In this document: positions 8,714 to 17,557 of the stretch, piece after piece
Position numbering within the stretch: the first letter of the stretch is position 1
Layout of the letters: every line of letters begins with the position of its first letter
NCBI RefSeq assembly: GCF_017497985.1
Contig: NZ_JAGDFV010000005.1
Coordinates: 62,001-126,000, forward strand
DNA length: 64,000 nt
Origin: Meiothermus sp. CFH 77666
GTDB lineage: Bacteria > Deinococcota > Deinococci > Deinococcales > Thermaceae
Reading direction: 5' to 3'
Notes under the pieces: model-generated
What the model was told of the DNA's origin: nothing
Databases searched by the model: none
Seen by the model: the letters and a program-made list of their open reading frames with translations, nothing else
Made by a program: the position numbers and the translations under genes

Positions 8714-9507
8714 TGCCGATCTCATCCACCCCCAGAGTGCCCCTCAAGACCGTGGCCCTTCCCAGCGAACACGGCGGCTGGGGCTTTACCCTCGAGCCCA
8801 TTCTGCTGGGCTTGCTGGTGGCCCCAGGCTGGGCCGGACTGGGCCTGGGGATTTTTGCCCTGGCAGCCTTTTTCACCCGACACCCCCTCAAGCTCTGGCT
8901 GGCCGACCTCCGGCGCGGTAAGTGCTTTCCGCGTACCCCGCTGGCCCGGAACTTCGCTCTGCTGTACGGAAGCCTGGCCCTGGCAGGGCTTTTATTGGCG
9001 CTTTGGACGTCCCGTGGGCCCTTTGGCTGGCCCCTGCTTCTGGCGTTGCCCCTGGTGGGGGTGCAGCTCTGGTTCGATGCCCACAACCAGGGGCGCAACC
9101 TGCTCCCGGAGCTGGCGGGGGCGGTAGCGATGGGAGCGATTGCCGCCAGCATGGCCCTGGCTGCCAACTATGAGGCCGGTCTGGCCTATGGCCTGTGGGG
9201 GGTGCTGGCCGCCCGTTCGGTAGCCTCCATCTATTATGCACGTGCCCAGGTTCGTCGTGCACGGGGCGAAATAGCAAATTTACAAGCCGTGTACTGGGCC
9301 GAGCTGCTGGCCTTGCTGGGGCTTTCGATTGGGGCCTGGGCGGGGCTGGTACCCTGGCTGAGCGTGGCGGCCCTGGCGGTATTGCTACCCTTGCCACTGT
9401 ATACCTTCAACAAGCCCCCCGTCCCGGCCAAGGTGGTGGGCTGGACACAGATGGCCCTGGGACTTCTGGTGGTGGGGGCCACGGCACTGGGTACTCGGCT
9501 GGGATGA
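8710..9507 (+). CDS. YwiC-like family membrane protein
   Basis: A 265-aa protein with about eight hydrophobic helices. The N-terminal signature LPSEHGGWGFTLEPILLGLL is typical of the YwiC-like family. In Bacillus subtilis ywiC lies close to the nar/fnr region, so its presence beside nar genes here is consistent with a role in anaerobic metabolism, but the biochemical function is unknown. It is translationally coupled to the cupin (ATGATG overlap; the start may be 8710 or 8713). Confidence 0.85.
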   Translation: MMPISSTPRVPLKTVALPSEHGGWGFTLEPILLGLLVAPGWAGLGLGIFALAAFFTRHPLKLWLADLRRGKCFPRTPLARNFALLYGSLALAGLLLALWTSRGPFGWPLLLALPLVGVQLWFDAHNQGRNLLPELAGAVAMGAIAASMALAANYEAGLAYGLWGVLAARSVASIYYARAQVRRARGEIANLQAVYWAELLALLGLSIGAWAGLVPWLSVAALAVLLPLPLYTFNKPPVPAKVVGWTQMALGLLVVGATALGTRLG

Positions 9508-9525
9508 TAAAAGTAAACCTGCCTG

Positions 9526-10008
9526 CTAGCGAGGGGGCTGGCTAAACGTGGGTCTTGGGCTGAAAAACTGCTTGCGGTTTTCGGGCCAGAACAGCCAGAC
9601 CAGCCCAAGCAGGGGTTGCACCAGGGGCAGAAAGCCATAATCAATGCCGAAGTCGTGCCAGACCGTGCGCCCAATGACCTCCGGCATTACCAGACTCAGG
9701 GTGCCTACCATCAACACCCCAATCATCTCGAACGAGAGGGCCCCTACCGAGACCCACCAGGCCCAGGGTTTGCGTATCACGAAGGCCACCGTCGCCACCA
9801 GATAAATGGCCGCAGCCACCGCCGAGAGGGCCGGGGGGAAGTAGTCGGTTACGCCGGGTTTGAAGAAAAGCTGATAGACCGCTCGAGCCCCCGCCGAAAG
9901 CGCCAGCAGGGGATAGGAAACCGCCAGGATTTGGCCAATAGCCTTAATCACTCTGGGTGTTAAAAGCCTGCGCACGCTTTCAAGTCTATCCTGCTTGAAG
10001 GATTGCAA
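9526..10008 (-). CDS. Hypothetical four-helix membrane protein
   Basis: 160 aa with hydrophobic segments at about 22-44, 62-80, 88-110 and 128-145, and a basic C-terminal tail. The candidate start at 10008 is TTG and the true start may lie a few codons further in. It is convergent with the YwiC-family gene, with only 18 bp between the two stops. I do not recognise the family. Confidence 0.65.
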   Translation of the reverse strand: MQSFKQDRLESVRRLLTPRVIKAIGQILAVSYPLLALSAGARAVYQLFFKPGVTDYFPPALSAVAAAIYLVATVAFVIRKPWAWWVSVGALSFEMIGVLMVGTLSLVMPEVIGRTVWHDFGIDYGFLPLVQPLLGLVWLFWPENRKQFFSPRPTFSQPPR

Positions 10009-10051
10009 GTGATTCCCATTGCCAAATACTCAATAAATCCGACTGGAATAC

Positions 10052-10080
10052 TTGACTTTATTTTTAGACCCCAATAAACT
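10052..10080 (+). promoter_or_regulatory. Promoter of the iron-type binding protein gene
   Basis: TTGACT (10052-10057), a 17-bp spacer, then TAAACT (10075-10080), in an AT-rich stretch that contrasts with the GC-rich surroundings. It is followed by a leader with AGGAGGAAGG before the GTG start at 10126. Confidence 0.7.
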
Positions 10081-10125
10081 CTCCCTGAGCCGAAAGAGGC
10101 TTGAAATGATTACAGGAGGAAGGAA

Positions 10126-11109
10126 GTGAAGATATACCGTATCCTGACTGTTCTGGCGCTGGCGTTATGGAGCCTGGCTCTCGCTCAGCAGAGCCTGACC
10201 ATTTACACGGGCCGGGGGCAAGGGCTGGTTGAACCGTTGGTCAAGCAGTTCGAAGCCGAGACCGGCATCAAGGTTAATGTGCGTTACGGGCGCGATGCCG
10301 AAATACTGGCGGCGCTTCAAGAAGAGGGAAGTCGAAGCCCAGCCGATATCTTCTGGGCCAACACCGCCGGTGCTTTGGGGGTGGCCTCTGAGCGGGGGCT
10401 TTTTATTCGTCTGGGAGATGCAATCACTCAAGTCCCCACTGCCTTTGTGCCGGCCAGCCGTCAGTGGGTTCCCCTCACCATTCGGTTGCGGGTGCTGGCC
10501 TACAACCCGGCCAGGGTCAAGCCCGAAGACCTGCCCAAGAGCATTCTGGACCTGCCCAAGCTGACCCAGTACAAGGGCCGCATAGGCTGGACACCCACCT
10601 ACAGCAGCTTCCAGGACATGATTGCGGCCATGATTGCGGTGCACGGCGAGGCACGCACCCGGCAGTGGTTGAACGAGATGAAGGCCCTCGAGCCCAAAGC
10701 CTACGCCTCCAACCCCGCCATGATGGAAGCCATTCGCTCGGGCGAAATTGACCTGGGCTCGACCAACCACTACTACATCCAGCGCTTCGTGCGCGCAGGA
10801 CAACCTATTGGCACTTACTACTTTGCCGATGGAGACGTGGGTGGGCTGGCCCTGGTGACGGGTGCGGGTATCCTCAAGACCAACAAGAACCCGGCCGCGG
10901 CCAATCGCTTCCTGCTATGGCTATTGTCGCCCAAGGGCCAGCAGTTTTTTACCAGCGAAATCATCGAGTACCCGGTTGCCAGGGGCATAGTGCTCACCTC
11001 CAACCTGCTCCCCATCAACCAAGCGATTGCCAAGAGCCCCAAAGTGGACTTTGAAAAGCTGCCCCTTGATGCGGCACTCAAGCTTTTGCGCGAGGCGGGT
11101 TTGCTCTAG
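10126..11109 (+). CDS. Periplasmic iron(III)-type ABC transporter substrate-binding protein
   Basis: 327 aa with a signal peptide ending near LALAQ, then SLTIYTGRGQGLVEPLVKQFE, typical of FbpA/AfuA-class binding proteins. The adjacent tyrosines in NHYYIQR match the iron-ligand Tyr pair of that class. The GTG start is fixed by AGGAGGAAGG a few bases upstream. No permease or ATPase gene is adjacent, so this is an orphan binding protein in the window; another small anion ligand is possible. A strong promoter precedes it and a terminator follows, making it monocistronic. Confidence 0.9.
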   Translation: MKIYRILTVLALALWSLALAQQSLTIYTGRGQGLVEPLVKQFEAETGIKVNVRYGRDAEILAALQEEGSRSPADIFWANTAGALGVASERGLFIRLGDAITQVPTAFVPASRQWVPLTIRLRVLAYNPARVKPEDLPKSILDLPKLTQYKGRIGWTPTYSSFQDMIAAMIAVHGEARTRQWLNEMKALEPKAYASNPAMMEAIRSGEIDLGSTNHYYIQRFVRAGQPIGTYYFADGDVGGLALVTGAGILKTNKNPAAANRFLLWLLSPKGQQFFTSEIIEYPVARGIVLTSNLLPINQAIAKSPKVDFEKLPLDAALKLLREAGLL

Positions 11110-11127
11110 CACCGGGCTCGGATTGCA

Positions 11128-11154
11128 GCCGATGGCAAGGGCCATCGGCTTTTT
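11128..11154 (+). terminator. Rho-independent terminator after the iron-type binding protein
   Basis: A perfect 9-bp stem GCCGATGGC / GCCATCGGC with a 4-nt loop, followed directly by TTTTT, 18 nt after the stop codon. Confidence 0.92.
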
Positions 11155-11229
11155 GCTTGGCTGCGGTGCTCGTGAAGGCTACAGGGTACATTTATCCCGG
11201 CTGGTTTTCTGGCATACTGTTGAGAAGTT

Positions 11230-11649
11230 ATGAGGTCGTCCATCAACCCGCTTCGCCCGCTCTGGCTATCTTTGGGGTTTTTCTTTGCAGGACTGGGCTT
11301 TGTTGGTACCGTGGTACCGGGGATGCCCTCCACGGTGTTTTTTATCCTGGCTGCTTACTTTTTTTCACGTAGCAGCCAGCGCTTTCTTAACTGGGTGCTG
11401 AACCTTCCCAAGGTGGGCCCAATTGTACGCGATTACCGCGATGGCCTGGGAATGTCCCGTAAAGCCAAAATTTTTGCCCTGTGTATGCTGAGCTTTTTCG
11501 CCCTTACCAGCGCCATTTTTCTGATTCCAGTCTTCTGGGTGAAGGTGGTGGTTCTGGTGCTTGGCCTGGTGGGCTTCTGGTATATCCACAGCCGTATTCC
11601 CACTAAAGAAATCGTCCTGGCCCGCCGTCAGGTGAGCGAGGCCCAGTAA
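11230..11649 (+). CDS. DUF454 (YbaN) family membrane protein
   Basis: 139 aa. GFFFAGLGFVGTVVPGMPST followed by AAYFFSRSSQRF is the DUF454 signature, and K77 in SRKAKI fits the family pattern. There are three to four hydrophobic helices. Function is unknown, though members in other bacteria often accompany haem or iron genes. A CATACT box lies 11 nt upstream of the ATG and only a weak SD is seen. Confidence 0.88.
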   Translation: MRSSINPLRPLWLSLGFFFAGLGFVGTVVPGMPSTVFFILAAYFFSRSSQRFLNWVLNLPKVGPIVRDYRDGLGMSRKAKIFALCMLSFFALTSAIFLIPVFWVKVVVLVLGLVGFWYIHSRIPTKEIVLARRQVSEAQ

Positions 11650-11786
11650 ACGAGGGTTTTTCTTGCAAGGCGCTCCTCACAGCGATAGGGCTATGCGATG
11701 CTGAGAATTCCTTGCGTCCTGACAGAACACTGACCGCCTTGAAAGGCTGCCATGTCTGTGATGGGCGCGACCACCACAGAAGGAAT

Positions 11787-11816
11787 ACTCGCACCCAAGG
11801 GGAGCAGGGTGCGAGT
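11787..11816 (-). terminator. Hairpin, possible terminator of the lipoprotein/porin transcript
   Basis: Perfect 10-bp arms ACTCGCACCC and GGGTGCGAGT with a 10-nt loop, 40 bp beyond the lipoprotein stop. The T-rich tract on either strand is weak. The remaining part of the 200-bp gap (11650-11855) shows nothing recognisable. Confidence 0.45.
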
Positions 11817-11855
11817 TCTCAGTCAACTTTGAAATTTGAACGCGGGGTTGCGAGT

Positions 11856-12407
11856 TCACTTTACCAAAGCAAAGGGCCTTCCTGTCAAACTGATTCGAGC
11901 ACTGCTAAGATCGAAGCGACCACCGTTGCTGTTAGTTTCGACTCTAAGTGCAATGCGGAAACTGCCCGATTTGAGGATGTTGAAGGCTGCACTATTTTGA
12001 GTTGCACTGAGCTGAATGTTTGTGTTGACTGCTTGGGTACCTCCGGGGGCCACGTTGAAACTCGTGCTGCCGAGTCCCACGTCTCCACCGGTGTTGTCAT
12101 TCAGGTTTGTATCGCTCTCAGGCGCAATCCTGACCTCGTAATTCCCGGTCATGAGAATAGCTCCGGTATTGGTCAGGCTGCCTTGGATGTTCAACTGTCC
12201 GCGCTCGAGGATGTCTAGGCTTATCGGTATGGGTACTTGCTGGCCCTCGAGGCTTGGGTAAACCACCAGATAGTAGCCAGTTGGGATATTCAGGCTGCGC
12301 TGGTTCTGCGGGATAAAGCTGAGAACATTGACGTTGATGATGTAGCGGGTAGCGGCGCTGCATCCAGCTAGCAGCAAGATCAGAGCAATAAGAGCAAGTC
12401 TAGGCAT
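11856..12407 (-). CDS. Predicted lipoprotein of unknown function
   Basis: 183 aa with a short signal and the lipobox LLAGC (Cys16). The mature part is rich in Asn, Thr and Ile with alternating beta-strand pattern (NYEVRIAPES, FNVAPGGTQAVNTNIQL), suggesting an immunoglobulin-like beta sandwich. It starts 8 bp after the stop of the barrel-protein gene, so the two are probably cotranscribed and act together at the outer envelope. No family recognised. Confidence 0.8.
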   Translation of the reverse strand: MPRLALIALILLLAGCSAATRYIINVNVLSFIPQNQRSLNIPTGYYLVVYPSLEGQQVPIPISLDILERGQLNIQGSLTNTGAILMTGNYEVRIAPESDTNLNDNTGGDVGLGSTSFNVAPGGTQAVNTNIQLSATQNSAAFNILKSGSFRIALRVETNSNGGRFDLSSARISLTGRPFALVK

Positions 12408-12415
12408 GTTTCACC

Positions 12416-13792
12416 TCAAAACCCCAAACCCAGGCTCAGGGCGATGCCAAACACGGTGTTGCCCACAATGGGCGCCCGGTGGGTGGTCAGGGCCGTATCC
12501 ACTGTGAACCCTGGCCCCACAAACCCGGCTCCCAACCCAAAGCGGAAGCCGTTGTCGAAGCCCAGCCCGGCCCGGAAGCGGGCGGGCCCCAGGCTGTACT
12601 CGCCGCCCACCCGGCCATAGAGGCCCGACTCGTAGCCCAGATCGCCGCCTACCATCAAAGCGCCGACCTCGAGGGGTACCTGGGTTGCAGCGTTCAGGAA
12701 GAACGCCGGCACAAAGCCAAAGCTGCTGCGCTCACCCTGCCCCGTGATGGGGTTGCTGGAGGTGCCATCCCAGCGCAGCTCGGTTCCGCTCCAGCGGGCA
12801 AAGCCCAGCGCGTTGCGGATGCCCAGGCCCACGGTGGTGCCCTGGGCTTCCATCACCACGCCCACATCGGCCCGGGCGCCAAAACCGCTGCCATTACCGG
12901 GAATGGTGTAAAACACGCTGCCCCGGTAGACCGGCGGCTGGTTGGGGTCGAACTGGCCCTGGGAATTGGTCTGGACACCCGCGCTCAGGTTGCTCTCGAG
13001 GTAAGAGAGTCCATAAAAAGCTTCGCCTCGAGTCCCTACATACAGCCGGGCCATCCCGAAGTCGGGGATGGGCACGTCGGGCAGCCGGGTGGCATAGCCA
13101 AAGCCCACACTGATGCCTGCTTGTGCTGTTCCGGTCAGGTTCAAGGCGTACTCGGTGTTGGGCTCGAGCTGACCGCTGCGCAGCGCCTGGCGAAGGGTGT
13201 CGTTGGGTGAAAGGCCCAGGCCAAAGCCCCCCGCGAAAAGACCAAAGTCAAGGTAGAGGTTGCTCCCCAGGGAAAGGGGTATCCGCAGCAGGGGGGCGGG
13301 TGTGAGGGCCTTGCTGGAGCCCACCCCTGCGGGTGTGCCCAGTCCAAAGTCCAGGCTGATGGGGTTGCCTTGGTAGTCGGTAATCTGGAGGCCGGAGGCG
13401 TCAATGTTAATTTGAATTTCGGGGTAACCGGTGTTGGGGTTGATAAAGGCCCTCGAGGAAGCCGGGTTAATCAAAAACTCATAGGGACGGGTGAACTGGT
13501 CGTAAAAGGTCAGCGCATCGAAGGGACTGTTCTCATTGGTCAGGTTCGAGAGGCCGCTCAGCGCGGGCAGGGGGTTGCTCTCAGGCCGAAGCACCAGACC
13601 CAGCAACCCAACGGGCAGTTGAAAACCCTGGTCAGCACCGTAGAGTCCCCCCGGAAAAGCTGCATAGGCCGGGTTGAGATACGCTGCGCCGGGCCCAGGC
13701 AGCACCAGGCCGGCCATGCCCAGGCTGCGTACCCCCTGGGAGAGCCCGAGCCCTCCAGCCGCAATCACCAATATCCACATCAGGTGTCTCAT
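12416..13792 (-). CDS. Predicted outer-membrane beta-barrel protein
   Basis: 458 aa with a signal peptide (MRHLMWILVIAAGGLGLSQG), then SLGMAGLVLPGPGAAYLNPA, a pattern seen in FadL/TraF/PorV-type barrels. Gly-rich amphipathic strands alternate through to a terminal aromatic residue (ALSLGLGF), the usual outer-membrane insertion signal. It probably forms an envelope channel or scaffold in this two-membrane lineage. The following lipoprotein gene is its likely partner. Substrate unknown. Confidence 0.75.
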   Translation of the reverse strand: MRHLMWILVIAAGGLGLSQGVRSLGMAGLVLPGPGAAYLNPAYAAFPGGLYGADQGFQLPVGLLGLVLRPESNPLPALSGLSNLTNENSPFDALTFYDQFTRPYEFLINPASSRAFINPNTGYPEIQINIDASGLQITDYQGNPISLDFGLGTPAGVGSSKALTPAPLLRIPLSLGSNLYLDFGLFAGGFGLGLSPNDTLRQALRSGQLEPNTEYALNLTGTAQAGISVGFGYATRLPDVPIPDFGMARLYVGTRGEAFYGLSYLESNLSAGVQTNSQGQFDPNQPPVYRGSVFYTIPGNGSGFGARADVGVVMEAQGTTVGLGIRNALGFARWSGTELRWDGTSSNPITGQGERSSFGFVPAFFLNAATQVPLEVGALMVGGDLGYESGLYGRVGGEYSLGPARFRAGLGFDNGFRFGLGAGFVGPGFTVDTALTTHRAPIVGNTVFGIALSLGLGF

Positions 13793-13819
13793 ACCGTTTT
13801 GTATTTTAGGGTGACCGGG

Positions 13820-14314
13820 TTATCTAACAGGTTTACCTGTCACCAGCGGTTGATAAAAGCAATGGGTCAGGGCAATGGCCAAGGCATCCGCTAGGTGGGT
13901 GGGTTTGGGCAGCGTTTTAAGCCCCAGGATGGCCCGTACCATATAGGCCACCTGAGCCTTGTCGGCCTGGCCGTGGCCCACCAGGGCCTGCTTGACCTGG
14001 GGCGGGCCGTAACCATGAACCGGAATGCTTAGCTGGTCGGCTACCAGAAACACCACCCCCATGGCCCAGCCCACCTTGTAGGCCAGCTCGTTTTGCCGGT
14101 AGAAAAACTGTTCCTCCACCGCGATGGCCTGGGGCCGGTAGGCGGCGGCAGCCTGGTACACCGCCCGGTAGAGCCTGCCCACCCGCGCCGGGGCGGGTTC
14201 TCCGTGGCTGGTCTTGATCACCTCGGCATGGAGCATCCGGGCCTGCTTGCCGATCTGCTCCACCACCCCCAGGCCCAGGTTGGTGATGCCGGGGTCAATG
14301 CCTAAGACAATCAT
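13820..14314 (-). CDS. ruvC: Holliday junction endodeoxyribonuclease RuvC
   Basis: 164 aa, normal length. It resolves Holliday junctions during recombination repair. Catalytic acidic residues are visible: Asp7 in MIVLGIDPG, Glu in AVEEQFFY near 68, and Asp near 145 in HLADALAIALTH. ruvA and ruvB are not in the window. It lies upstream of the barrel-protein gene on the same strand and 75 bp after ftsZ, separated from ftsZ by a short repeat. Confidence 0.97.
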   Translation of the reverse strand: MIVLGIDPGITNLGLGVVEQIGKQARMLHAEVIKTSHGEPAPARVGRLYRAVYQAAAAYRPQAIAVEEQFFYRQNELAYKVGWAMGVVFLVADQLSIPVHGYGPPQVKQALVGHGQADKAQVAYMVRAILGLKTLPKPTHLADALAIALTHCFYQPLVTGKPVR

Positions 14315-14317
14315 CGC

Positions 14318-14388
14318 TTATGGCTGAAGGCAAATAGCTGATAGCGAAACTGCTTTATAAGCTATTAGCTATCCGCTATTGACACGAA
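14318..14388 (+). repeat. Short palindromic repeat family D, copy 1
   Basis: Series of short complementary units: ATGGCTGAAGGC, AATAGCTGATAGCG, GCTTTATAAGCTATTAGCTA and TCCGCTATTG. It can fold back on itself (TAGCTGATAGC against GCTATTAGCTA). A similar ordered set lies at 47740-47804 between nusA and rimP. It occupies the whole ruvC-ftsZ gap. Confidence 0.5.
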
Positions 14389-14389
14389 A

Positions 14390-15454
14390 TCAGTTGCCCC
14401 GTTTGGGAGGGTAGTCGCCGTCGCCGTAACGGATAAAGGCGGGGATATCGAAGTTGCTGATGTCCACGTTGCTGCTCGGGAAGTCCATCAGAGGCCGTCC
14501 CCCCGGCTTGGCGACCACAGCGCTCTCGTTGAAGCCTGCGGCAATCAGGATGACCCGCATCTCGTCCTGGGCCCGGTTGTCGTAGGTGAGGCCATACAGC
14601 ACATCCACGTCTTCCATGCCGGTGGCTTCGCGAATCTGCTCCACCACGCTGCTGGCTTCCATCAGCGAGATATCCTCGTCACCCACCACGTTGATCAGGA
14701 GCTTGCGGGCCCCATCTACCGAGCGGTCTAGCAAAGGGCTCTGGATGGCCGACTGGGCCGCTTCCAAGACCTTGTTTTCGCCCCGACCTGCCCCGATGCC
14801 CATCAAGACCTGGCCGGCGCCCGTGAGCAGGGTGCGCACATCGGCGAAGTCGAGGTTGATCTGGCCGGGCAGGTTGATTACGTCGGTGATGCCCTTCACC
14901 CCGTGGTAGAGCACCCGGTCGGCGATCATGAAGGCGTCTTTGGCGGAAACTTTTTTGTCCAGGGCGTTGAGCAGGCGGTCGTTGGAGATGACCACCATGG
15001 CATCTACCTGTTCGCGCAGGCGTTTGATGCCTTCCTCGGCAGCCCGTAGCCGTCGCGGGCCTTCCCAGGCGAAGGGGCGGGTGACCACCCCGACCGTGAG
15101 GGCACCCAGGCTTTTGGCAATTTCAGCCACCACCGGAGCGCTTCCGGTGCCGGTGCCGCCGCCCATCCCGGCGGTGATGAAGACCATGTCGGAGCCCTCG
15201 AGGTACTCGCCAATCAGCTCCTCGGCTTCCTGAGCCGCTTTCTCACCGATCTCGGGGTTGGCGCCTGCGCCCAGTCCACGGGTCAGTTTATCGCCCAGTT
15301 GGATGCGTACATCGGCCAGGCTGGTTGCCAGAACCTGGGCATCGGTGTTGGCGGCAATAAACTCCACGCCGGTAAGCCCCGACTCGATCATGCGATTAAC
15401 CGCGTTGTTGCCTGCGCCCCCAAGTCCGATTACCTTGATCTGCACGTCACCCAT
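14390..15454 (-). CDS. ftsZ: Cell division protein FtsZ
   Basis: 354 aa tubulin-like GTPase that forms the Z ring. The nucleotide-binding GGGTGTGS motif is at about 98-105, with the N-terminal [14 protein letters not shown]. The C-terminal FtsA-binding peptide is conserved ([10 protein letters not shown]), after an unusually short linker. It is the last gene of the dcw cluster, 60 bp downstream of ftsA. Confidence 0.99.
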   Translation of the reverse strand: MGDVQIKVIGLGGAGNNAVNRMIESGLTGVEFIAANTDAQVLATSLADVRIQLGDKLTRGLGAGANPEIGEKAAQEAEELIGEYLEGSDMVFITAGMGGGTGTGSAPVVAEIAKSLGALTVGVVTRPFAWEGPRRLRAAEEGIKRLREQVDAMVVISNDRLLNALDKKVSAKDAFMIADRVLYHGVKGITDVINLPGQINLDFADVRTLLTGAGQVLMGIGAGRGENKVLEAAQSAIQSPLLDRSVDGARKLLINVVGDEDISLMEASSVVEQIREATGMEDVDVLYGLTYDNRAQDEMRVILIAAGFNESAVVAKPGGRPLMDFPSSNVDISNFDIPAFIRYGDGDYPPKRGN

Positions 15455-15514
15455 AATCTCTCCTGGTTCCCTCTGCTGGTGGCTAGAGTGCTTTGAGTCG
15501 TTACGAAAATACCC

Positions 15515-16789
15515 CTAAAAAAAGTTCTTGAACATCCCCTTGATGCGCTCCCACAGTCCACTCGCGGCGCTGGCAGCACCTTCGGTGTTGAGGACAGGCT
15601 TGCTGACAGGGCTGGCTTTGCTACGGGCTGGACGGTGGCGGGGTAGGGGCGCCTGGGCGGCCAGATTGGCCGCATGACGAACCAGCCCCACTGCTGTTGA
15701 GTGCGTCGGCGAGGCCACCACATCGGTGAGCCCCTGAACGCCTAAGGGCTTGCCCAGCCGAACGGGCAGGTTGAACTGCTTGCGGGCCAGTTCTTCCAGG
15801 CCGCGCACCATGCTGGCGCCGCCGGTCACGATAACCTTACCCACCGTGATTTCCAGCGGCCCTAAGGCTTCGTCCACGCTCTGGCGGGCCAGGTGCAGGA
15901 TCTCGCGCAGGCGCGGGCGAATGATGCGGGCTAAGTCGGGGGCCTGGTAGGAGATTTGCGCGGCCCCCTCCTGGCTCACCTCCAGCACCAGTTCGGGGTC
16001 GGCCAGTTCGGGCAGCGCCGCCCCATATTTTTTGGCGACCCGCTCGGCTTCCTCTACCGGGATTTGCAGCAATTTGGCGATGTCTTGCGAGACATGGTCG
16101 CCGCCCAGCGGAATGACCGCCGAGTGGGCCAGGCGGCCCTGACGGAATACGGCCACATCGGTGGTGCCCCCGCCGATGTCCACCAGCATTACGGTCATGG
16201 AGAGCTCCTCGGGCGAGAGTACGGCCAGCCCGGAGGCGTAGGCCTGCAAGACCATGCCCTGCAGCTCGAGGCCGGCATCTTCGACCGCTTTGCGCAGGTT
16301 GGTGAGGGGGCCCTTGCTCCCTGCGACCAGATGAACGTCTACCTCCAGGCGCACCCCGGCCATGCCGATGGGGTCGCGGATGCCCTCCTGTCCGTCCACG
16401 CGGAACTCCAGGGGCAGCGCGTGGATGAGTTCGTAGTCGCCCTCGAAGGGATAGGCTTTGGCCTGTTCGATGGCCCGCTCGACATCGGTGGCCGAGATCT
16501 GCTGGCCCCGGCGGATGGCTGCCAGGCCGTGGCTGGTCACGCTGCGGACATGGGCGCCGGCCACACCCACCCAGACCCGCTCGGCCTTGACCCCGGCCAC
16601 CCGCTCGGCCTGGAAGATGGCCTGGCGGATGGACTCGGTGGTGCGCTCGAGGTTGGTGACCACCCCCCGGCGCAGCCCGTGTGAAGGCACGGTGCCCTCT
16701 CCGATGATATCCAGGATGCCATCGGAAGAGAGTTCACCGATGACCGCAGTCACTTTGGTGGTTCCAACATCTAAACCTACGAGAATCAT
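15515..16789 (-). CDS. ftsA: Cell division protein FtsA
   Basis: 424 aa actin-like membrane tether for FtsZ. ATPase signatures are visible: GLDVGTTKVTAVIGEL at the N-terminus and DIGGGTTDVAVF near 210. The C-terminus ends in an amphipathic, Phe-rich helix (LWERIKGMFKNFF), the membrane-targeting sequence. Its start overlaps the ftsQ stop by 4 bp. Confidence 0.98.
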   Translation of the reverse strand: MILVGLDVGTTKVTAVIGELSSDGILDIIGEGTVPSHGLRRGVVTNLERTTESIRQAIFQAERVAGVKAERVWVGVAGAHVRSVTSHGLAAIRRGQQISATDVERAIEQAKAYPFEGDYELIHALPLEFRVDGQEGIRDPIGMAGVRLEVDVHLVAGSKGPLTNLRKAVEDAGLELQGMVLQAYASGLAVLSPEELSMTVMLVDIGGGTTDVAVFRQGRLAHSAVIPLGGDHVSQDIAKLLQIPVEEAERVAKKYGAALPELADPELVLEVSQEGAAQISYQAPDLARIIRPRLREILHLARQSVDEALGPLEITVGKVIVTGGASMVRGLEELARKQFNLPVRLGKPLGVQGLTDVVASPTHSTAVGLVRHAANLAAQAPLPRHRPARSKASPVSKPVLNTEGAASAASGLWERIKGMFKNFF

Positions 16790-17415
16790 CGGCGAGCACT
16801 CACCCCCCAGGAATACACATAGATACGGCTTTCCGTCGAAGCGCCGGGGTGCGCAAGAGGGTTACTTGCGTCACTTTTGCCTATTCTGCGGGCTTTGGCC
16901 CAATCTTGCAACTCTCTGACGCTCCTGCCCCAAACAACAAAACCTGGCGTCACGACCTGATACCCTGCGAGGTTGTAGCGGATGCGCTTTGCATCTGGAA
17001 AAGTGTGGATCAGCAAAAGCAAATCGGCAATGGGAAGTTCGCCCCGCCCCTCGAGCACCGGGCTTCGCGCGGGCGCGCCCGGCAGCAGCACCCCGTCGGC
17101 GCTCAGGCCGTAGCGCTCCTGGCCCTGAACCAGATGGGCGATGGGGGTGCGCTCTTCCAGCACAATGCGCAACCGGCCCGGCGCAGGGCGCTCGAGCAGG
17201 GCCGAATTGACCCAGGGGTTTTGCTTTAGGGCCTCGAGCCGGGAGGGCCAGGCCCACAGCCACGGACGCCCCGGCTCGAGGCCGGTTAGCCGCTCGATCT
17301 CGGCCCGCGAAAGCTGACGGTTGCCCACAATCTCGACCTGCTCGATGGGCAGCACCACATACGAACCCACTGCCAACGAGGCCAGCAGCAGGGCAATCAA
17401 AACCGCCCGGATCAT
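16786..17415 (-). CDS. ftsQ: Cell division protein FtsQ/DivIB
   Basis: 209 aa from the ATG at 17415, chosen because GAAAGGAGGTGGTG precedes it; the upstream in-frame extension (to 17532) lacks coding character. An N-terminal membrane helix (about 2-22) is followed by a POTRA-type domain (EQVEIVGNRQLSRAEIERLTG). It belongs to the FtsQ-FtsB-FtsL complex that activates septal wall synthesis. A 142-bp gap separates it from murB (17416-17557), where I see no gene. Confidence 0.93.
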   Translation of the reverse strand: MIRAVLIALLLASLAVGSYVVLPIEQVEIVGNRQLSRAEIERLTGLEPGRPWLWAWPSRLEALKQNPWVNSALLERPAPGRLRIVLEERTPIAHLVQGQERYGLSADGVLLPGAPARSPVLEGRGELPIADLLLLIHTFPDAKRIRYNLAGYQVVTPGFVVWGRSVRELQDWAKARRIGKSDASNPLAHPGASTESRIYVYSWGVSARR

Positions 17416-17557
17416 CACCACCTCCTTTCTGCCTGGAACGTTCGGGCAACGCTCGGAGACGTTGACCTTCCTTTGGTTAGGCGGTTGCAACGCCCGGCGG
17501 GCATGGGCCCGTGGGCATTCCCGACCCCCCAACGCTCCTGCGCGGCCAAGCGCATTT

